Shown: in pieces, positions 33,015 to 41,804 of the stretch
How positions within the stretch are numbered: position 1 is the stretch's first letter
Layout of the letters: every line of letters starts with the position of its first letter
Source: Eubacteriales bacterium
GTDB lineage: Bacteria; Bacillota; Clostridia; Oscillospirales; CAG-382
DNA length: 64,000 bases
Direction of reading: 5' to 3'
NCBI GenBank assembly: GCA_028705495.1
Contig: JAQWDK010000006.1
Span: 1 to 64,000, forward strand
Position numbers and translations under genes: made by a program
Notes under the pieces: generated by a model
Database searches by the model: none
The model's input: only the letters and a program-made list of their open reading frames with translations
What the model was told of the DNA's origin: nothing

Positions 33015-34085
33015 ATGAACAACAAATCTACCCCATCCAATACAATGCTCTCGTATGTCACCGTCGATTCAGAACAATTTAGCTTTACGAAAGACAAGTT
33101 TTTGCCTGCTGTCGCTTATACCTTGGACGGCAAAATACAAGGGCGAATGTTTGACTCGTTTTTGTTTTTACCTACTCCAAGTTTTATATATAGCGCAAAA
33201 AATGGAGGCCTTACTAAGTCAGACTGGCAGCGTTTTGTAGACAAAGGCATATTCGCTGACGGTGGTAATTTAGACGCTCTTGAACAGGCAGCGCTTTGCA
33301 CACAATCCGCTTTAGGCGATAATAAGAAGCTAAGCGTTGTAATGACTGTTTTCCCTCCCGATGTCGGAGTTAAAGAGTTCGGCGAGGTGGACGGCAGAAT
33401 GCTTGACTTTGCGAATATTGATGATATGAAAGCCGCTGTTAATTGGTTGGTTGATGAGCAGATTAAGCGTTTCGCAGAAAAAGCTTACAAGGCTATTGAG
33501 CTCGCCGGCTTTTACTGGTTTGAAGAAAGCATTGATCCATCTGACGCTGCTCTAACTCAGGTTGTGCGCAGCTTTACCGACTATGTTCGTAAGCTTGGCT
33601 ACTTTTCCTGCTGGATACCTTTCCACGGTGCGAGTGGCTGCGATTCCAATGAGCTTTTTGGCTTTGACAAGATAAATATGCAGGGTAACTTCTTCCCCGG
33701 ACAACCCGGTTTTCCTAACAACTATGCCTACTCTGATTATTTCGGTCACCAAACCGCAAAGCAAACCTTTGAGCGTGCGTGGGATATTATTGAACCCAAC
33801 GGTATTAGCTTTGAAATGGAATTCGGTGGTGATGTGTTAAACAAAAAGAGCATCACAGGGTTCAAGTGTTATATGCTTTATGGCGTAAAGCTCGGGATAA
33901 TGGACTGGCATCTGTTCTATTATATGGGCGGCTCACATGAAGTACCAGAACTCGCCTCCGCCACCGACCCTTATGCAAGATCAACCTACGACCAGCTGTT
34001 TAAGTTCTTAAACGGAACATTAACCGAAGCTGATATTGTTCTCGAACCGGAAAACGCCTATACAATCATAGCGAAAGACTGGTAA
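33015..34085 (+). CDS. DUF4855 domain protein, possibly a glycosidase-like TIM barrel
   Basis: The 356 residues match DUF4855: FDSFLFLPTPSFIYSAKNGG near the start, SVVMTVFPPD, ELAGFYWFEESIDPSD with paired acids, and GYFSCWIPFHGASGCDSN and FEMEFGGDVLN. The pattern of beta strands ending in acidic residues (YWFEES, EMEFGG) suggests a TIM barrel like glycoside hydrolases, with Glu pairs as candidate catalysts; this is inference. No signal peptide is present, so it acts in the cytoplasm if active. An AACAGGAG ribosome site and a good promoter precede it, and a strong terminator follows, so it is a single-gene unit. Confidence 0.8.
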   Translation: MNNKSTPSNTMLSYVTVDSEQFSFTKDKFLPAVAYTLDGKIQGRMFDSFLFLPTPSFIYSAKNGGLTKSDWQRFVDKGIFADGGNLDALEQAALCTQSALGDNKKLSVVMTVFPPDVGVKEFGEVDGRMLDFANIDDMKAAVNWLVDEQIKRFAEKAYKAIELAGFYWFEESIDPSDAALTQVVRSFTDYVRKLGYFSCWIPFHGASGCDSNELFGFDKINMQGNFFPGQPGFPNNYAYSDYFGHQTAKQTFERAWDIIEPNGISFEMEFGGDVLNKKSITGFKCYMLYGVKLGIMDWHLFYYMGGSHEVPELASATDPYARSTYDQLFKFLNGTLTEADIVLEPENAYTIIAKDW

Positions 34086-34095
34086 AATAAAAACA

Positions 34096-34132
34096 AAAAC
34101 ACTGCCGGGGCTTGTCGCTCCGGCAGTGTTTT
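34096..34132 (+). terminator. Intrinsic terminator
   Basis: A 13-bp stem (34096-34108 with 34120-34132) with GC-rich core; T run at the end. Confidence 0.88.
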
Positions 34133-34264
34133 AGTCTGATTTTTAATTTTATTCCTTCTTGTAACTTTTCTTTTATTATATTATAATAGGATAGCACAAT
34201 AATAAGAGATACAATGTTTCGGTGATTTGCACCGAATGTGTAGTAAAAATAGGAGGAGAAAGAA

Positions 34265-34789
34265 ATGTTTTGTAAAAATTGCGGAAAAGAACTACCGAAT
34301 GAAGCAAAATTCTGCAACGGTTGCGGTGTTAAAGCTGATCAGCCACAGCCGATACCGAATGTAGCGAAACAGAATGCAGACAATGCAGAATCACAACCAC
34401 AACCACAACCACAACCACAACCCAACACACCACCGCAACCGCAACAGCAGCCACAGTCCCAGCCATACACACCACCACAGACATATCAACCACCGCAGTA
34501 CTATACGGCTCCTGGTAACAACGCTTACTCTTCACAATTCGACAGAGAACCTTTGAGTGTTCTTCAGTACATAGGGATGTTCTTACTGATAGGTATACCG
34601 ATTGTAGGCATTGTCTTATTGTTTGTTTGGGGTTTTGGCAGTTCTGTAAACTTGAACAAAAAGAACTTTGCAAGAGCTATGTTGATCCTAAGTTTGATAG
34701 GTATCATTATTTCTATTATTTTCGGAGCTATTTTAGTGGGCATAATCGGCCAACTTATTAATAGTTATAATGGAAGTTTTTTTAACTAA
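34265..34789 (+). CDS. Zinc-ribbon membrane protein with Pro/Gln repeats
   Basis: The 174-residue protein starts with a double Cys-pair zinc ribbon (MFCKNCGKELPNEAKFCNGCG), followed by a low-complexity stretch of about 50 residues alternating P and Q, and two membrane helices (about residues 100-122 and 135-160). Similar zinc_ribbon_2 proteins are widespread in Clostridia without a defined role. The PQ region is coded by near-perfect CCACAA repeats, so its length may vary between strains. The ribosome site AGGAGGAGA is very strong. AT-rich sequence with TATAAT upstream suggests its own promoter. Confidence 0.85.
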   Translation: MFCKNCGKELPNEAKFCNGCGVKADQPQPIPNVAKQNADNAESQPQPQPQPQPNTPPQPQQQPQSQPYTPPQTYQPPQYYTAPGNNAYSSQFDREPLSVLQYIGMFLLIGIPIVGIVLLFVWGFGSSVNLNKKNFARAMLILSLIGIIISIIFGAILVGIIGQLINSYNGSFFN

Positions 34790-35147
34790 ACATGCATAAG
34801 AGGAGATTATATGCATTAGGAAAAATGATACCATAAAGTACAATTACTTTTATCGAATTTTGTGCCTTGTAAACTTTTAAACCTCTTTTGTCTACCAAGC
34901 AAAAGAGGTTTTTTCTTTCTTAATTAAATAAAGAGCTCACAGCTAAAGGATGAGCAGTTCATTCTGTCATATAATTATTACATTCACTAATTTAACTGCG
35001 AAATCATGGTAAAAGCAACAAAATTATGACACAACATGCTTTACTTTTAGCAATAATTGTACTATAATGGTAAATAGTTGTTGCTTGGAGCATATATGAC
35101 AGAAGGTAAAATAGGTATACATTTAATTATTAGCACTGAGGTACATC
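34790..35147. other. Intergenic region with one terminator
   Basis: No gene is seen. AACCTCTTTTG (34880-34890) and CAAAAGAGGTT (34900-34910), followed by TTTT, form a terminator for the zinc-ribbon gene. The rest is AT-rich, with a TATAAT-like box near 35064 ahead of the macro-domain gene. Confidence 0.75.
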
Positions 35148-36170
35148 ATGCCATTTACAATCGTTCGGCAGGACATCACGAAAATGAATGTTGACGCAAT
35201 TGTCAACGCTGCAAACACTGATCTACAGAGGGGTGGCGGTGTTTGTGGTGCTATATTCAAAGCGGCCGGAGCTGCTCAGCTACAAGCTGCTTGTGATAAG
35301 CTTGCCCCAATTAAGACTGGTGAATCGGTTATAACGCCGGGCTTCCATCTACCTGCAAAGTTTATTATTCACGCTGCGGGGCCTGTGTATGGCCAGTGGA
35401 GCAAAGAGCAAAACGAACAGCTTCTTCGTGATGCCTACACAAATTCACTTAAAAGAGCTGTTGAAAACAAGTGTAAGAGCATCGCTTTTCCTCTGATTTC
35501 AAGCGGGATTTATGGCTATCCGAAAGATGAAGCTCTTAAAGTGGCTACCTCGGTTATAAAAAACTTCCTTGCAGACCACGACCTTGATGTGACTCTTGTG
35601 GTGTATGACAAAACATCTTACACCGTTAGCCGAGAACTCCTTGGCGCAGTCAAAAGCTACATAGATGAGTACTATGTTGAGACGCATGAAAGCAGGCGGA
35701 CGCAGCACTTTGAGCCAGATGTTTTACATAAAACTGAAGAGTATGCTTCCAAATACAAAAAACCTCGATTTGATGATGTACTTGAAGCTTCTGTTTGCGC
35801 ACCGGATCTTGATGATTTAGTAGGCAACCTTGATGAGCCATTCTCACAGATGCTGCTCAGACTTATCGATGCTAAAAAAATGACGGATGTCGAGGTTTAT
35901 AAACGTGCGAACCTTGACCGTAAGCTGTTCTCAAAGATCAGAAGCAGTAAAAGTTATATGCCAAGCAAGAGAACAGCGGTCGCTCTTGCTATTGCGTTAA
36001 ATTTGTCGCTTAGCGAAACAGATGGTCTTTTAGAGCGCGCGGGCTACGCACTTTCACACGCTGTAAAGTTCGATGTTATTGTAGAGTATTTCATCACAAA
36101 CGGCAAATATGATGTATTCGAGATAAATGAGGTGCTGTTCGAATACGACCAGCCACTTTTAGGAGGGTGA
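35148..36170 (+). CDS. Macro domain protein with C-terminal helical/HTH domain
   Basis: Residues 1-165 form a macro domain of the O-acetyl-ADP-ribose deacetylase type: VDAIVNAANTDLQRGGGVCGAIF, then FHLPAKFIIHAAGPVYGQW and FPLISSGIYGYPKDEALKVA. Such domains remove ADP-ribose from proteins, nucleic acids or O-acetyl-ADP-ribose. The remaining 175 residues carry a domain with an XRE-like stretch (RANLDRKLFSKIRSSKSYMPSKRTA, read over two lines, then ALNLSLSETDGLLERAGY), which looks like a small helix-turn-helix for DNA or partner binding. GAGGTA lies seven bases before the ATG. The next genes, a VWA protein and a 100-residue protein, follow within 90 and 40 bases, so the three are probably one operon. 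Confidence 0.88.
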   Translation: MPFTIVRQDITKMNVDAIVNAANTDLQRGGGVCGAIFKAAGAAQLQAACDKLAPIKTGESVITPGFHLPAKFIIHAAGPVYGQWSKEQNEQLLRDAYTNSLKRAVENKCKSIAFPLISSGIYGYPKDEALKVATSVIKNFLADHDLDVTLVVYDKTSYTVSRELLGAVKSYIDEYYVETHESRRTQHFEPDVLHKTEEYASKYKKPRFDDVLEASVCAPDLDDLVGNLDEPFSQMLLRLIDAKKMTDVEVYKRANLDRKLFSKIRSSKSYMPSKRTAVALAIALNLSLSETDGLLERAGYALSHAVKFDVIVEYFITNGKYDVFEINEVLFEYDQPLLGG

Positions 36171-36254
36171 GTTAGTTGTCGCTTCTGAAGCGACCTTGGA
36201 TCACTCCATAAGGTTTATAATGAAGTCACAATAAAACTTATGGAGGGCATTACA

Positions 36255-36908
36255 ATGAAAAATGGACTATCTGAACTGGTATTTATACTGGACAAGAGCG
36301 GATCGATGAGTGGGCTGGAGTCCGACACAATTGGCGGGTACAATTCAATGCTCGCGAAGCAACAGGCTGTTGAGGGCGAATGTTTTATAACGACGGTTCT
36401 GTTTGACAACAACTACGAACTGCTTCATGACCGTATCGACCTCAAAGCGGTCAAGTCTATTACAGAGAAGGAGTATCAGGTTGGAGGCTCGACTGCACTC
36501 CTCGATGCAATCGGCAAAACAATAAGCAAAATCGGCAACGCGCAAAAAAATACCACAGAAGACTACCGTGCTGAGAAAGTTATGTTTGTTATAATTACAG
36601 ATGGAGAAGAAAACGCAAGTCGGGAATACTCAGCTGAAAAGGTAAAAGCAATAATTGAACGGCAAAAAACCAAATATGGATGGGAGTTTATCTTCCTCGG
36701 TGCAAATATCGACGCAGTTGAGACTGCAGGGAGATTTGGTATATCAGCAGATAGAGCCGTCGACTACATGGCTGACAGCAAGGGCACGAGTCTAAACTAC
36801 AAAGTAATGTCACAGGCTGTTGAAACATTCCGCAAGGAAGGCAAGGTTGACGATGATTGTTTTGATGAAATCCGTAGGGATGTAAAGAAACGCGGAGGGA
36901 AGAAATAA
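36255..36908 (+). CDS. von Willebrand factor A domain protein
   Basis: The in-frame ATG at 36240 overlaps the ribosome site ATGGAGGG; the ATG at 36255 is preferred, giving 217 residues. A single VWA domain fills the protein, with an intact metal-ion adhesion site: DKSGSMSG (DxSxS), the Thr in GGSTALLDAIG and the Asp in IITDGEENAS. No signal peptide or membrane segment is present, so it is cytoplasmic. Stand-alone cytosolic VWA proteins often act with chaperone-like or stress-response partners. Here the partner may be the macro-domain protein 84 bases upstream. Confidence 0.88.
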   Translation: MKNGLSELVFILDKSGSMSGLESDTIGGYNSMLAKQQAVEGECFITTVLFDNNYELLHDRIDLKAVKSITEKEYQVGGSTALLDAIGKTISKIGNAQKNTTEDYRAEKVMFVIITDGEENASREYSAEKVKAIIERQKTKYGWEFIFLGANIDAVETAGRFGISADRAVDYMADSKGTSLNYKVMSQAVETFRKEGKVDDDCFDEIRRDVKKRGGKK

Positions 36909-36944
36909 TATTCGCGAGTAATGATGAATATTGTGAGGTGCGAT

Positions 36945-37247
36945 ATGATATTAAGAATTCAAATAACACTTACCCGCGACTCTGTATGCATGGGTGATGA
37001 TGTTGAAGATCATACAAAAATTATAGATATCGTTCCAAAACAAAATGTGCATGAAACAGTTATGAGTATAGCGAAAAATTATTTACCTAATATCATGGGT
37101 TACGGTCACTCTTGGGATTGTTATCTTGATGGCACGAAAATTGCAGTAATAAACGGAAACTGTAATAAGATCTTGCCAATAGCTGATTGTCCGACATTAA
37201 CAAATGGCTGTGAGCTTTACTTTAAATATCATTCGGCAACTTACTAA
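36945..37247 (+). CDS. Hypothetical protein, third gene of the macro/VWA cluster
   Basis: The frame is open from 36921; GAGGTG close to the ATG at 36945 supports a 100-residue product beginning MILRIQITLTRDSV. A beta-grasp or small alpha/beta fold is suggested by alternating strands (IQITLTRDSV, KIIDIVPK, WDCYLDGTKIAVING, CELYFKYH). No known motif is seen. It lies 36 bases behind the VWA gene and ahead of a strong terminator, so it belongs to the same transcript. Confidence 0.65.
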   Translation: MILRIQITLTRDSVCMGDDVEDHTKIIDIVPKQNVHETVMSIAKNYLPNIMGYGHSWDCYLDGTKIAVINGNCNKILPIADCPTLTNGCELYFKYHSATY

Positions 37248-37295
37248 AATATTTTAGTAGCAATCATAAAGAACAATAGTCGAGAAGTAATAAGC

Positions 37296-37336
37296 AAAAG
37301 TCACCAGAGAGTATTTGCCTTTCTGGTGACTTTTTT
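37296..37336 (+). terminator. Intrinsic terminator of the macro/VWA cluster
   Basis: AAAGTCACCAGA and TCTGGTGACTTT pair over 12 bp and are followed by further T (37296-37308 with 37322-37336). Confidence 0.88.
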
Positions 37337-37468
37337 CTAATTATAGCGTTTTTCTTTGTTGATCATAATCGAATAAAAGTGGGTATAAAGGTGACTCCCC
37401 AAGAACCCTGGATAATAATCAAATCAAAAAATGAACGGTAAAATAGCTCCGATTTATACAGTTTTCTA

Positions 37469-37652
37469 CTATTGTTGTCTATATGCGTACGGACTTATTC
37501 CGAACTGCTTTTTAAAGACACGCGTAAAGTAGTTATAATCCGAAAAGCCGACCGACAGAGCTATATCCGAAATTGAGTCGTTGGTAGACTTAAGTAACTC
37601 TTTCGCTTTATTTAGTCGCTTGTCTCGCACATAAGCAGATACACCCATAAGA
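37469..37652 (-). pseudogene. C-terminal remnant of an AraC family regulator
   Basis: On the reverse strand about 60 codons read YVRDKRLNKAKELLKSTND, then ISDIALSVGFSDYNYFTRVF and KKQFGISPYAYRQQ before a stop at 37469. This is the second half of the AraC DNA-binding domain. Upstream of codon MGVSA the sequence turns into an unrelated gene on the other strand, so more than 200 residues are missing. Confidence 0.8.
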
Positions 37653-37996
37653 ACGATGTGCTTGTTACCGCTCCAGCGATGCTCAAGGGATCTTTTTACG
37701 TTAATGAAGCAGCAGATACATTCCTCTACCTAGCTGCTTTTGTCAGCGCTGCTATGATGACATTCGACGACGCATTAAGTCTTCTACCTATGGCAGCGAT
37801 GATAATTTTAACAATTGCCCTATATATAAGCGACGAGAGAAAGATTCGTATTCTATCGTTACTTTCGATACCTTTTTGGTTTTTCTATGATTTTAATATA
37901 GGAAGTTATGCTGGAGTTGCATCAGAAATAATGAACTTCACTTCAATAGTAATCGCACTAATAAGATACCGAAAGAAAAAACAGACTTCGCCTTAA
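37652..37996 (+). pseudogene. 5'-truncated YgjV-like membrane protein
   Basis: The frame at 37658-37996 has the C-terminal pattern of YgjV-type inner membrane proteins: repeated hydrophobic helices, then LSLLSIPFWFFYDFNIGSYAG and EIMNFTSIVIALIRYRKKK. The ORF begins exactly where the AraC remnant on the other strand breaks off, near 37650, and has no ribosome site, so it is the surviving 3' part of a gene. Between 37997 and 38256 a further short coding remnant can be read (SENGRIFYVDFEYSDKNG) with stops around it. Confidence 0.65.
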
Positions 37997-38256
37997 GACA
38001 GGTACCGTGCTTGGTATGGTTGCACACTTGGTACATAACAGGCGTTTAAAGAAAAAAGCAAAAAAGTGACATGTTCAGAAAACGGTCGTATATTTTATGT
38101 TGATTTTGAATATAGTGATAAAAACGGAATGCATTTCAATCAAATGACTTAGCTGTGATGACAATGCTGTAATGATAGAAAAACTTAGAGATAAGCTCCC
38201 TATATTTCAACGGCAACACTTAATGAAATATCCGATTTTAGAAAAGGAGAATAATT

Positions 38257-38460
38257 ATGTCAAAATGCGAACGCTGTGGTGCAGAATTCGACTTATCGAC
38301 TGCAAGGCGAATTATAGGCCGTTATTATGGTGCAGGAACATATAATGATTATTACCCGGGCGGCGACGTGTGTGAAAATTGCGCAGTTGAAGAAGTTAGC
38401 GCTGATCACGCAACCGGGGAAGAATTAAAAGAGCTTATGGGTAGTTCGTGGGAAGATTAA
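38257..38460 (+). CDS. Small zinc-finger-like protein (67 aa)
   Basis: The 67 residues contain two Cys pairs, CERCG at the start and CENC at residue 47, spaced like a treble-clef or zinc ribbon, with a conserved-looking RRIIGRYYGAGTYNDYYPGGDV between them. No membrane part. AAAAGGAG is seven bases before the ATG. I do not know the family name, but the compact Cys pattern and good ribosome site make it a real gene. Confidence 0.8.
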   Translation: MSKCERCGAEFDLSTARRIIGRYYGAGTYNDYYPGGDVCENCAVEEVSADHATGEELKELMGSSWED

Positions 38461-39024
38461 CAAAATCATATTCTACATTCGTAGTAGCAAATTAATTACC
38501 TTTCTGTCCATTTTGTCTCATTGCTTCGTTGTTTGAATATAAAAATTACAGCTCAATGCATGGGGTAAACTCTCCAGCATTGAGCTTTATTATATCAACC
38601 AATAATTTAACGATACTATAATTTAACGATTGCAAAATAATTGGAAATAGGGAAGACTTAAACCACCGATTTCATGCTGTACCAGAATAGAATTGCCCCT
38701 TTTTCCCGCGTGTTTGAATATAGAAATGCTCTACATACTGATAAATTCCATATTGCATAAATGTAAAATAATGATATAATAAAATTAAAAGAACAATCTT
38801 AAAATGATTATTTAATGGTGATGCCAGATAGACTTTAGCGGACATACACAGGATGCCCGGGGTAGTCTTATCGCTCTACTCTGCACAAACGTAAGTTGCC
38901 TAACAAGCGGAATGCAAGGACGAACCCACACAATTGCTGAAACATCTCGTGCTGGTATGCAGTTACAGGCACGGTTTTCTTCCCTGCAGCATACCTTTTC
39001 TTAATATAACAGGAGCCGTTCATT
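38461..39024. other. Intergenic region with a hairpin repeat
   Basis: No gene is seen. It contains hairpin repeat copy A (38535-38616), duplicated ATAATTTAACGAT motifs (38602-38629), and AT-rich sequence. From 38820 to 39000 a less AT-rich stretch without an open frame precedes the broken lipoprotein gene and may be a structured leader, but no known RNA was recognised. Confidence 0.6.
38535..38616 (+). repeat. 82-bp hairpin repeat, copy A
   Basis: AGCTCAATGC and GCATTGAGCT form a 10-bp stem with a GGGGTAAACTCTCC interior; the sequence continues TTATTATATCAACC to CGATAC. Copy B at 39759-39840 differs at only about three positions. Confidence 0.85.
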
Positions 39025-39549
39025 ATGAATAATAAAATGAAAAGCTTATCAGTTTGTTTGATGTTGGCATTATGCTTTACTTTCACGGCTTGCGTTAGCG
39101 ATCCAGCGAGCTATTATTTCGATTATGAAGAGCTCAAAGAAAAAGTCATAAAGATTGAGCTTATAAATTACGACTACTCCAATGTAAAGTCAGTAAAGAA
39201 GAAAGCGGATATTTTACCGTTTGATTTTGACAGGATGGAAATTCTCGAAACATTGTAATCAAAACAGTATGATAACTTTTTATCCGATTTCTCTAAAATA
39301 TATTTTCATATATGTGATGATATGACGAGGTATTTTAACTCTGCGGCAGGTATAAGTGTGAGGATTACTTATGAAAGCGGTAACTTCATAATCTTTTGTC
39401 TCAATCAGGAGACCAATTTTGTTGGTGAATTTACTGAGAGCGGAGATGTAGATGAGCTTATACTTTATTATGTATTATCTTCGGACTATACAAATTTTGC
39501 AGCTTTCATAGATTTATTCAACAAATATTTTAACACTAACATTGATTAG
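39025..39549 (+). pseudogene. Lipoprotein gene broken by an in-frame stop
   Basis: The protein begins with a lipoprotein signal (TACVSD lipobox) and runs 77 residues to a TAA at 39256-39258. The same frame then continues without interruption for another 97 codons (SKQYDNFLSDFSKIYFHICDD onward) to a stop at 39547, with a similar composition. A single nonsense change, for example CAA to TAA, in a roughly 174-residue lipoprotein explains this. A good ribosome site (ACAGGAG) is still present. Confidence 0.75.
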
Positions 39550-39760
39550 TGAAAAATTGGTTGATATTTGTCAGCAAAGAGGGCTGCCAATTATAGGGAT
39601 AGATTCTGTTGTTGTTACGGAAACAAAAATACAGCCTTTTATGGAACATAGCGTTGACCTTTCTGATTCACAAAACTCCTACGAAGATGATAAAATATTC
39701 CTGAACCATAAAAAAGATTTGGGATTTGTTTTTGAGCTCGTATACTCACATTATCTATGA
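39542..39760 (+). other. Open frame of uncertain status
   Basis: A 72-codon frame starting at TTG (39542) overlaps the end of the broken lipoprotein and runs into repeat copy B. It reads ISEKLVDICQQRGLPIIGID and DLSDSQNSYEDDKIFLNHKK. No ribosome site was found. It is probably the 3' fragment of another gene. Confidence 0.3.
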
Positions 39761-39840
39761 ATATAAAAATTACAGCTCAATGCATGGAGTAAATTCTCCA
39801 GTATTGAGCTTTATTATATCAACCAATAATTTAACGATAC
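39759..39840 (+). repeat. 82-bp hairpin repeat, copy B
   Basis: Nearly identical to copy A at 38535-38616, in the same orientation, about 1.2 kb away. The stem here is AGCTCAATGC with GTATTGAGCT. Confidence 0.85.
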
Positions 39841-40034
39841 ATAGCTTCAATAACGGAAAAAAGCTATATATAAATTTAGCCGCTGCTTGTGGGAATATTA
39901 AACTGCTGCTTGATAAAGGATTCCGCTGTTGTTCCTTTGATGGTATTGTGTTATAATGCAAAAGAAAATCATTTATATAAACTTAAACATCGATTTTTTT
40001 ATTAGAAAACATTATTTTTTGGAGGCAAAATTTC

Positions 40035-41804
40035 ATGAGCCAATCGCATTATATCGAGGATGGCGAATTGAATGAAAGAGCAGTTTCGGCGGGAGAAACT
40101 ATAGTACTTGCAGTGCTTGCGGCAAAGTATGTACATGCGTCGCTTGCGCCTTGGTGTTTAGCTGCGGGAATAAAAAAATACACTCCGGAGCTTTATGACT
40201 ATGTTCGCATTATCGAATGCACAATAAACCAACCCCCTGCCGAGGTCTTGAAGAAGATTGTTAAAAACTCACCGCGTGTTGTCGGCTTCTCCTGTTATAT
40301 ATGGAATATAAACGAGACTCTTGCTCTATGTGCGGAGCTAAAACAAGCGAATCCAGAGCTGATAATAATTTTAGGCGGCCCGGAGGTTGGCTGCCGTGCT
40401 GAACAGGTACTTCTCGAAAACGAGCAAGTAGATTATGTTTTGGCAGGGGAAGGTGAGAAAAGCTTACCTGCTTTTTTGAATTATATTTTTGAGAAAAAAG
40501 AAAATAACGAGCACGGTTTCAACCAGGTGCCAAGCTGGATTTTCGGGCTTTGCGGCAGACGCTCTGACAAATCGATATACCAAAATCCAACAGATACATC
40601 AGGCGGGGAGTTGATTTCTCCGCTTTCCGCAGGATATGCAGAAGAGGTCGGCGGACGCATAGCATATTTTGAAACAAGTCGCGGTTGTCCGTATTCATGT
40701 GCGTTTTGCCTATCAGGCGGCGGTAAGCCTCGTTTTTTTGATTTGGATGTTTTGCTGCCCGATTTACTGAAGCTCTCGCAAAGCGGCACTCGCACAATTA
40801 AATTTGTTGACCGAACATTTAACGCAAATGCAGCTCATGCCAATAAAATTTTGAAGTTTATACTCGAAAATTATGGTAATGAAATTCCATGCGGAGTTTG
40901 CTTTCACTTTGAAATTGCGGGAGATATTCTGCGCGAGGAAACCTTTTCTTTGCTCAAGCAGATGCCAAAGGGAGCGGTACAACTTGAAATCGGAATTCAA
41001 TCCTTTAACGAGAAAACGCTTCAAGCGGTCAACCGCAAAGTAGATTCCACTCTTTTGCACTCAAATATACAGCGGCTTATCGCAATGGGAAATATGCACA
41101 TCCATATTGATTTAATCGCGGGGCTTCCGTATGAAAACATAGATACATTTGCCCAGAGTTTTAATAAAGCGTATAATCTCGGTGCTCAGATGCTGCAACT
41201 CGGCTTTTTAAAGTTGTTATACGGCAGTGCTATGCGAGAGAATTCACATATTTATCTTTGCGAATATGACAAAAACGCTCCCTATGAAGTGAGTGAAACC
41301 CCTTGGCTTTCCAAGTTGGATTTTGATTTGCTTCATTTAATCGAAGACGCGCTAAGCAGAGCCTATAATAGCGGTAGATTTAACTTGACTTTAAATTATG
41401 TGTTAAATTCAAGCGGTATGACTCCTTTCGAATTTTACCGCGGTCTTGGTCTCGCCGCCACGGGACGGGGAATATCGCTTGATGATTACACAGCATTGTT
41501 TCAAGAATATTGTCTCTCGCTTGAAAATGTAAACCCAGACACCTTGCGGGATTTTCTTGTGCGCGATCGACTTGAAACTAACTCGACAGGCATTTTACCT
41601 TTATTTCTGCGGAGACACAGCGAGCAGTTGAAAAGATTGGCAATACGTCTGGCGGCAAGTCCTGAAACCGCACCGAAGAAAGGCGTGCGTCGCAGCATTG
41701 CAATACTAAATTCTTCAAGCACTATCTGTTTTGTTGATTACACAGCAGAAAACCAAAATCCGGTTACGGGACGGTTTGCACTTAAAGAACTGCCCTTAGA
41801 ATAG
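40035..41804 (+). CDS. B12-binding domain radical SAM protein (DUF4080 type)
   Basis: A 589-residue protein with an N-terminal cobalamin-binding Rossmann domain (VVGFSCYIWNINETLALC, IIILGGPEVG, DYVLAGEGE), a radical SAM domain with the 4Fe-4S ligands Cys218, Cys222 and Cys225 (CPYSCAFC), and a C-terminal DUF4080 region from about residue 380. Such proteins use SAM radical chemistry, often methylation at unreactive carbons, on an unknown substrate. An ideal TTTGGAGG site precedes the ATG. Its last 150 bases and the following 130 bases are duplicated near 61848, a sign of recombination at this end. A C-terminal tail is intact here. Confidence 0.9.
   Translation: MSQSHYIEDGELNERAVSAGETIVLAVLAAKYVHASLAPWCLAAGIKKYTPELYDYVRIIECTINQPPAEVLKKIVKNSPRVVGFSCYIWNINETLALCAELKQANPELIIILGGPEVGCRAEQVLLENEQVDYVLAGEGEKSLPAFLNYIFEKKENNEHGFNQVPSWIFGLCGRRSDKSIYQNPTDTSGGELISPLSAGYAEEVGGRIAYFETSRGCPYSCAFCLSGGGKPRFFDLDVLLPDLLKLSQSGTRTIKFVDRTFNANAAHANKILKFILENYGNEIPCGVCFHFEIAGDILREETFSLLKQMPKGAVQLEIGIQSFNEKTLQAVNRKVDSTLLHSNIQRLIAMGNMHIHIDLIAGLPYENIDTFAQSFNKAYNLGAQMLQLGFLKLLYGSAMRENSHIYLCEYDKNAPYEVSETPWLSKLDFDLLHLIEDALSRAYNSGRFNLTLNYVLNSSGMTPFEFYRGLGLAATGRGISLDDYTALFQEYCLSLENVNPDTLRDFLVRDRLETNSTGILPLFLRRHSEQLKRLAIRLAASPETAPKKGVRRSIAILNSSSTICFVDYTAENQNPVTGRFALKELPLE

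Noticed and set aside
34374..34556. Frame rich in His and Asn
   Set aside because: Alternative frame of the CCACAA repeats, without a ribosome site.
34329..34673. Reverse-strand frame with valine repeats
   Set aside because: Shadow of the Pro/Gln-coding repeats of the zinc-ribbon gene.
40481..41060. Reverse-strand frames inside the radical SAM gene
   Set aside because: They overlap a well-supported gene throughout and encode no recognisable domain.
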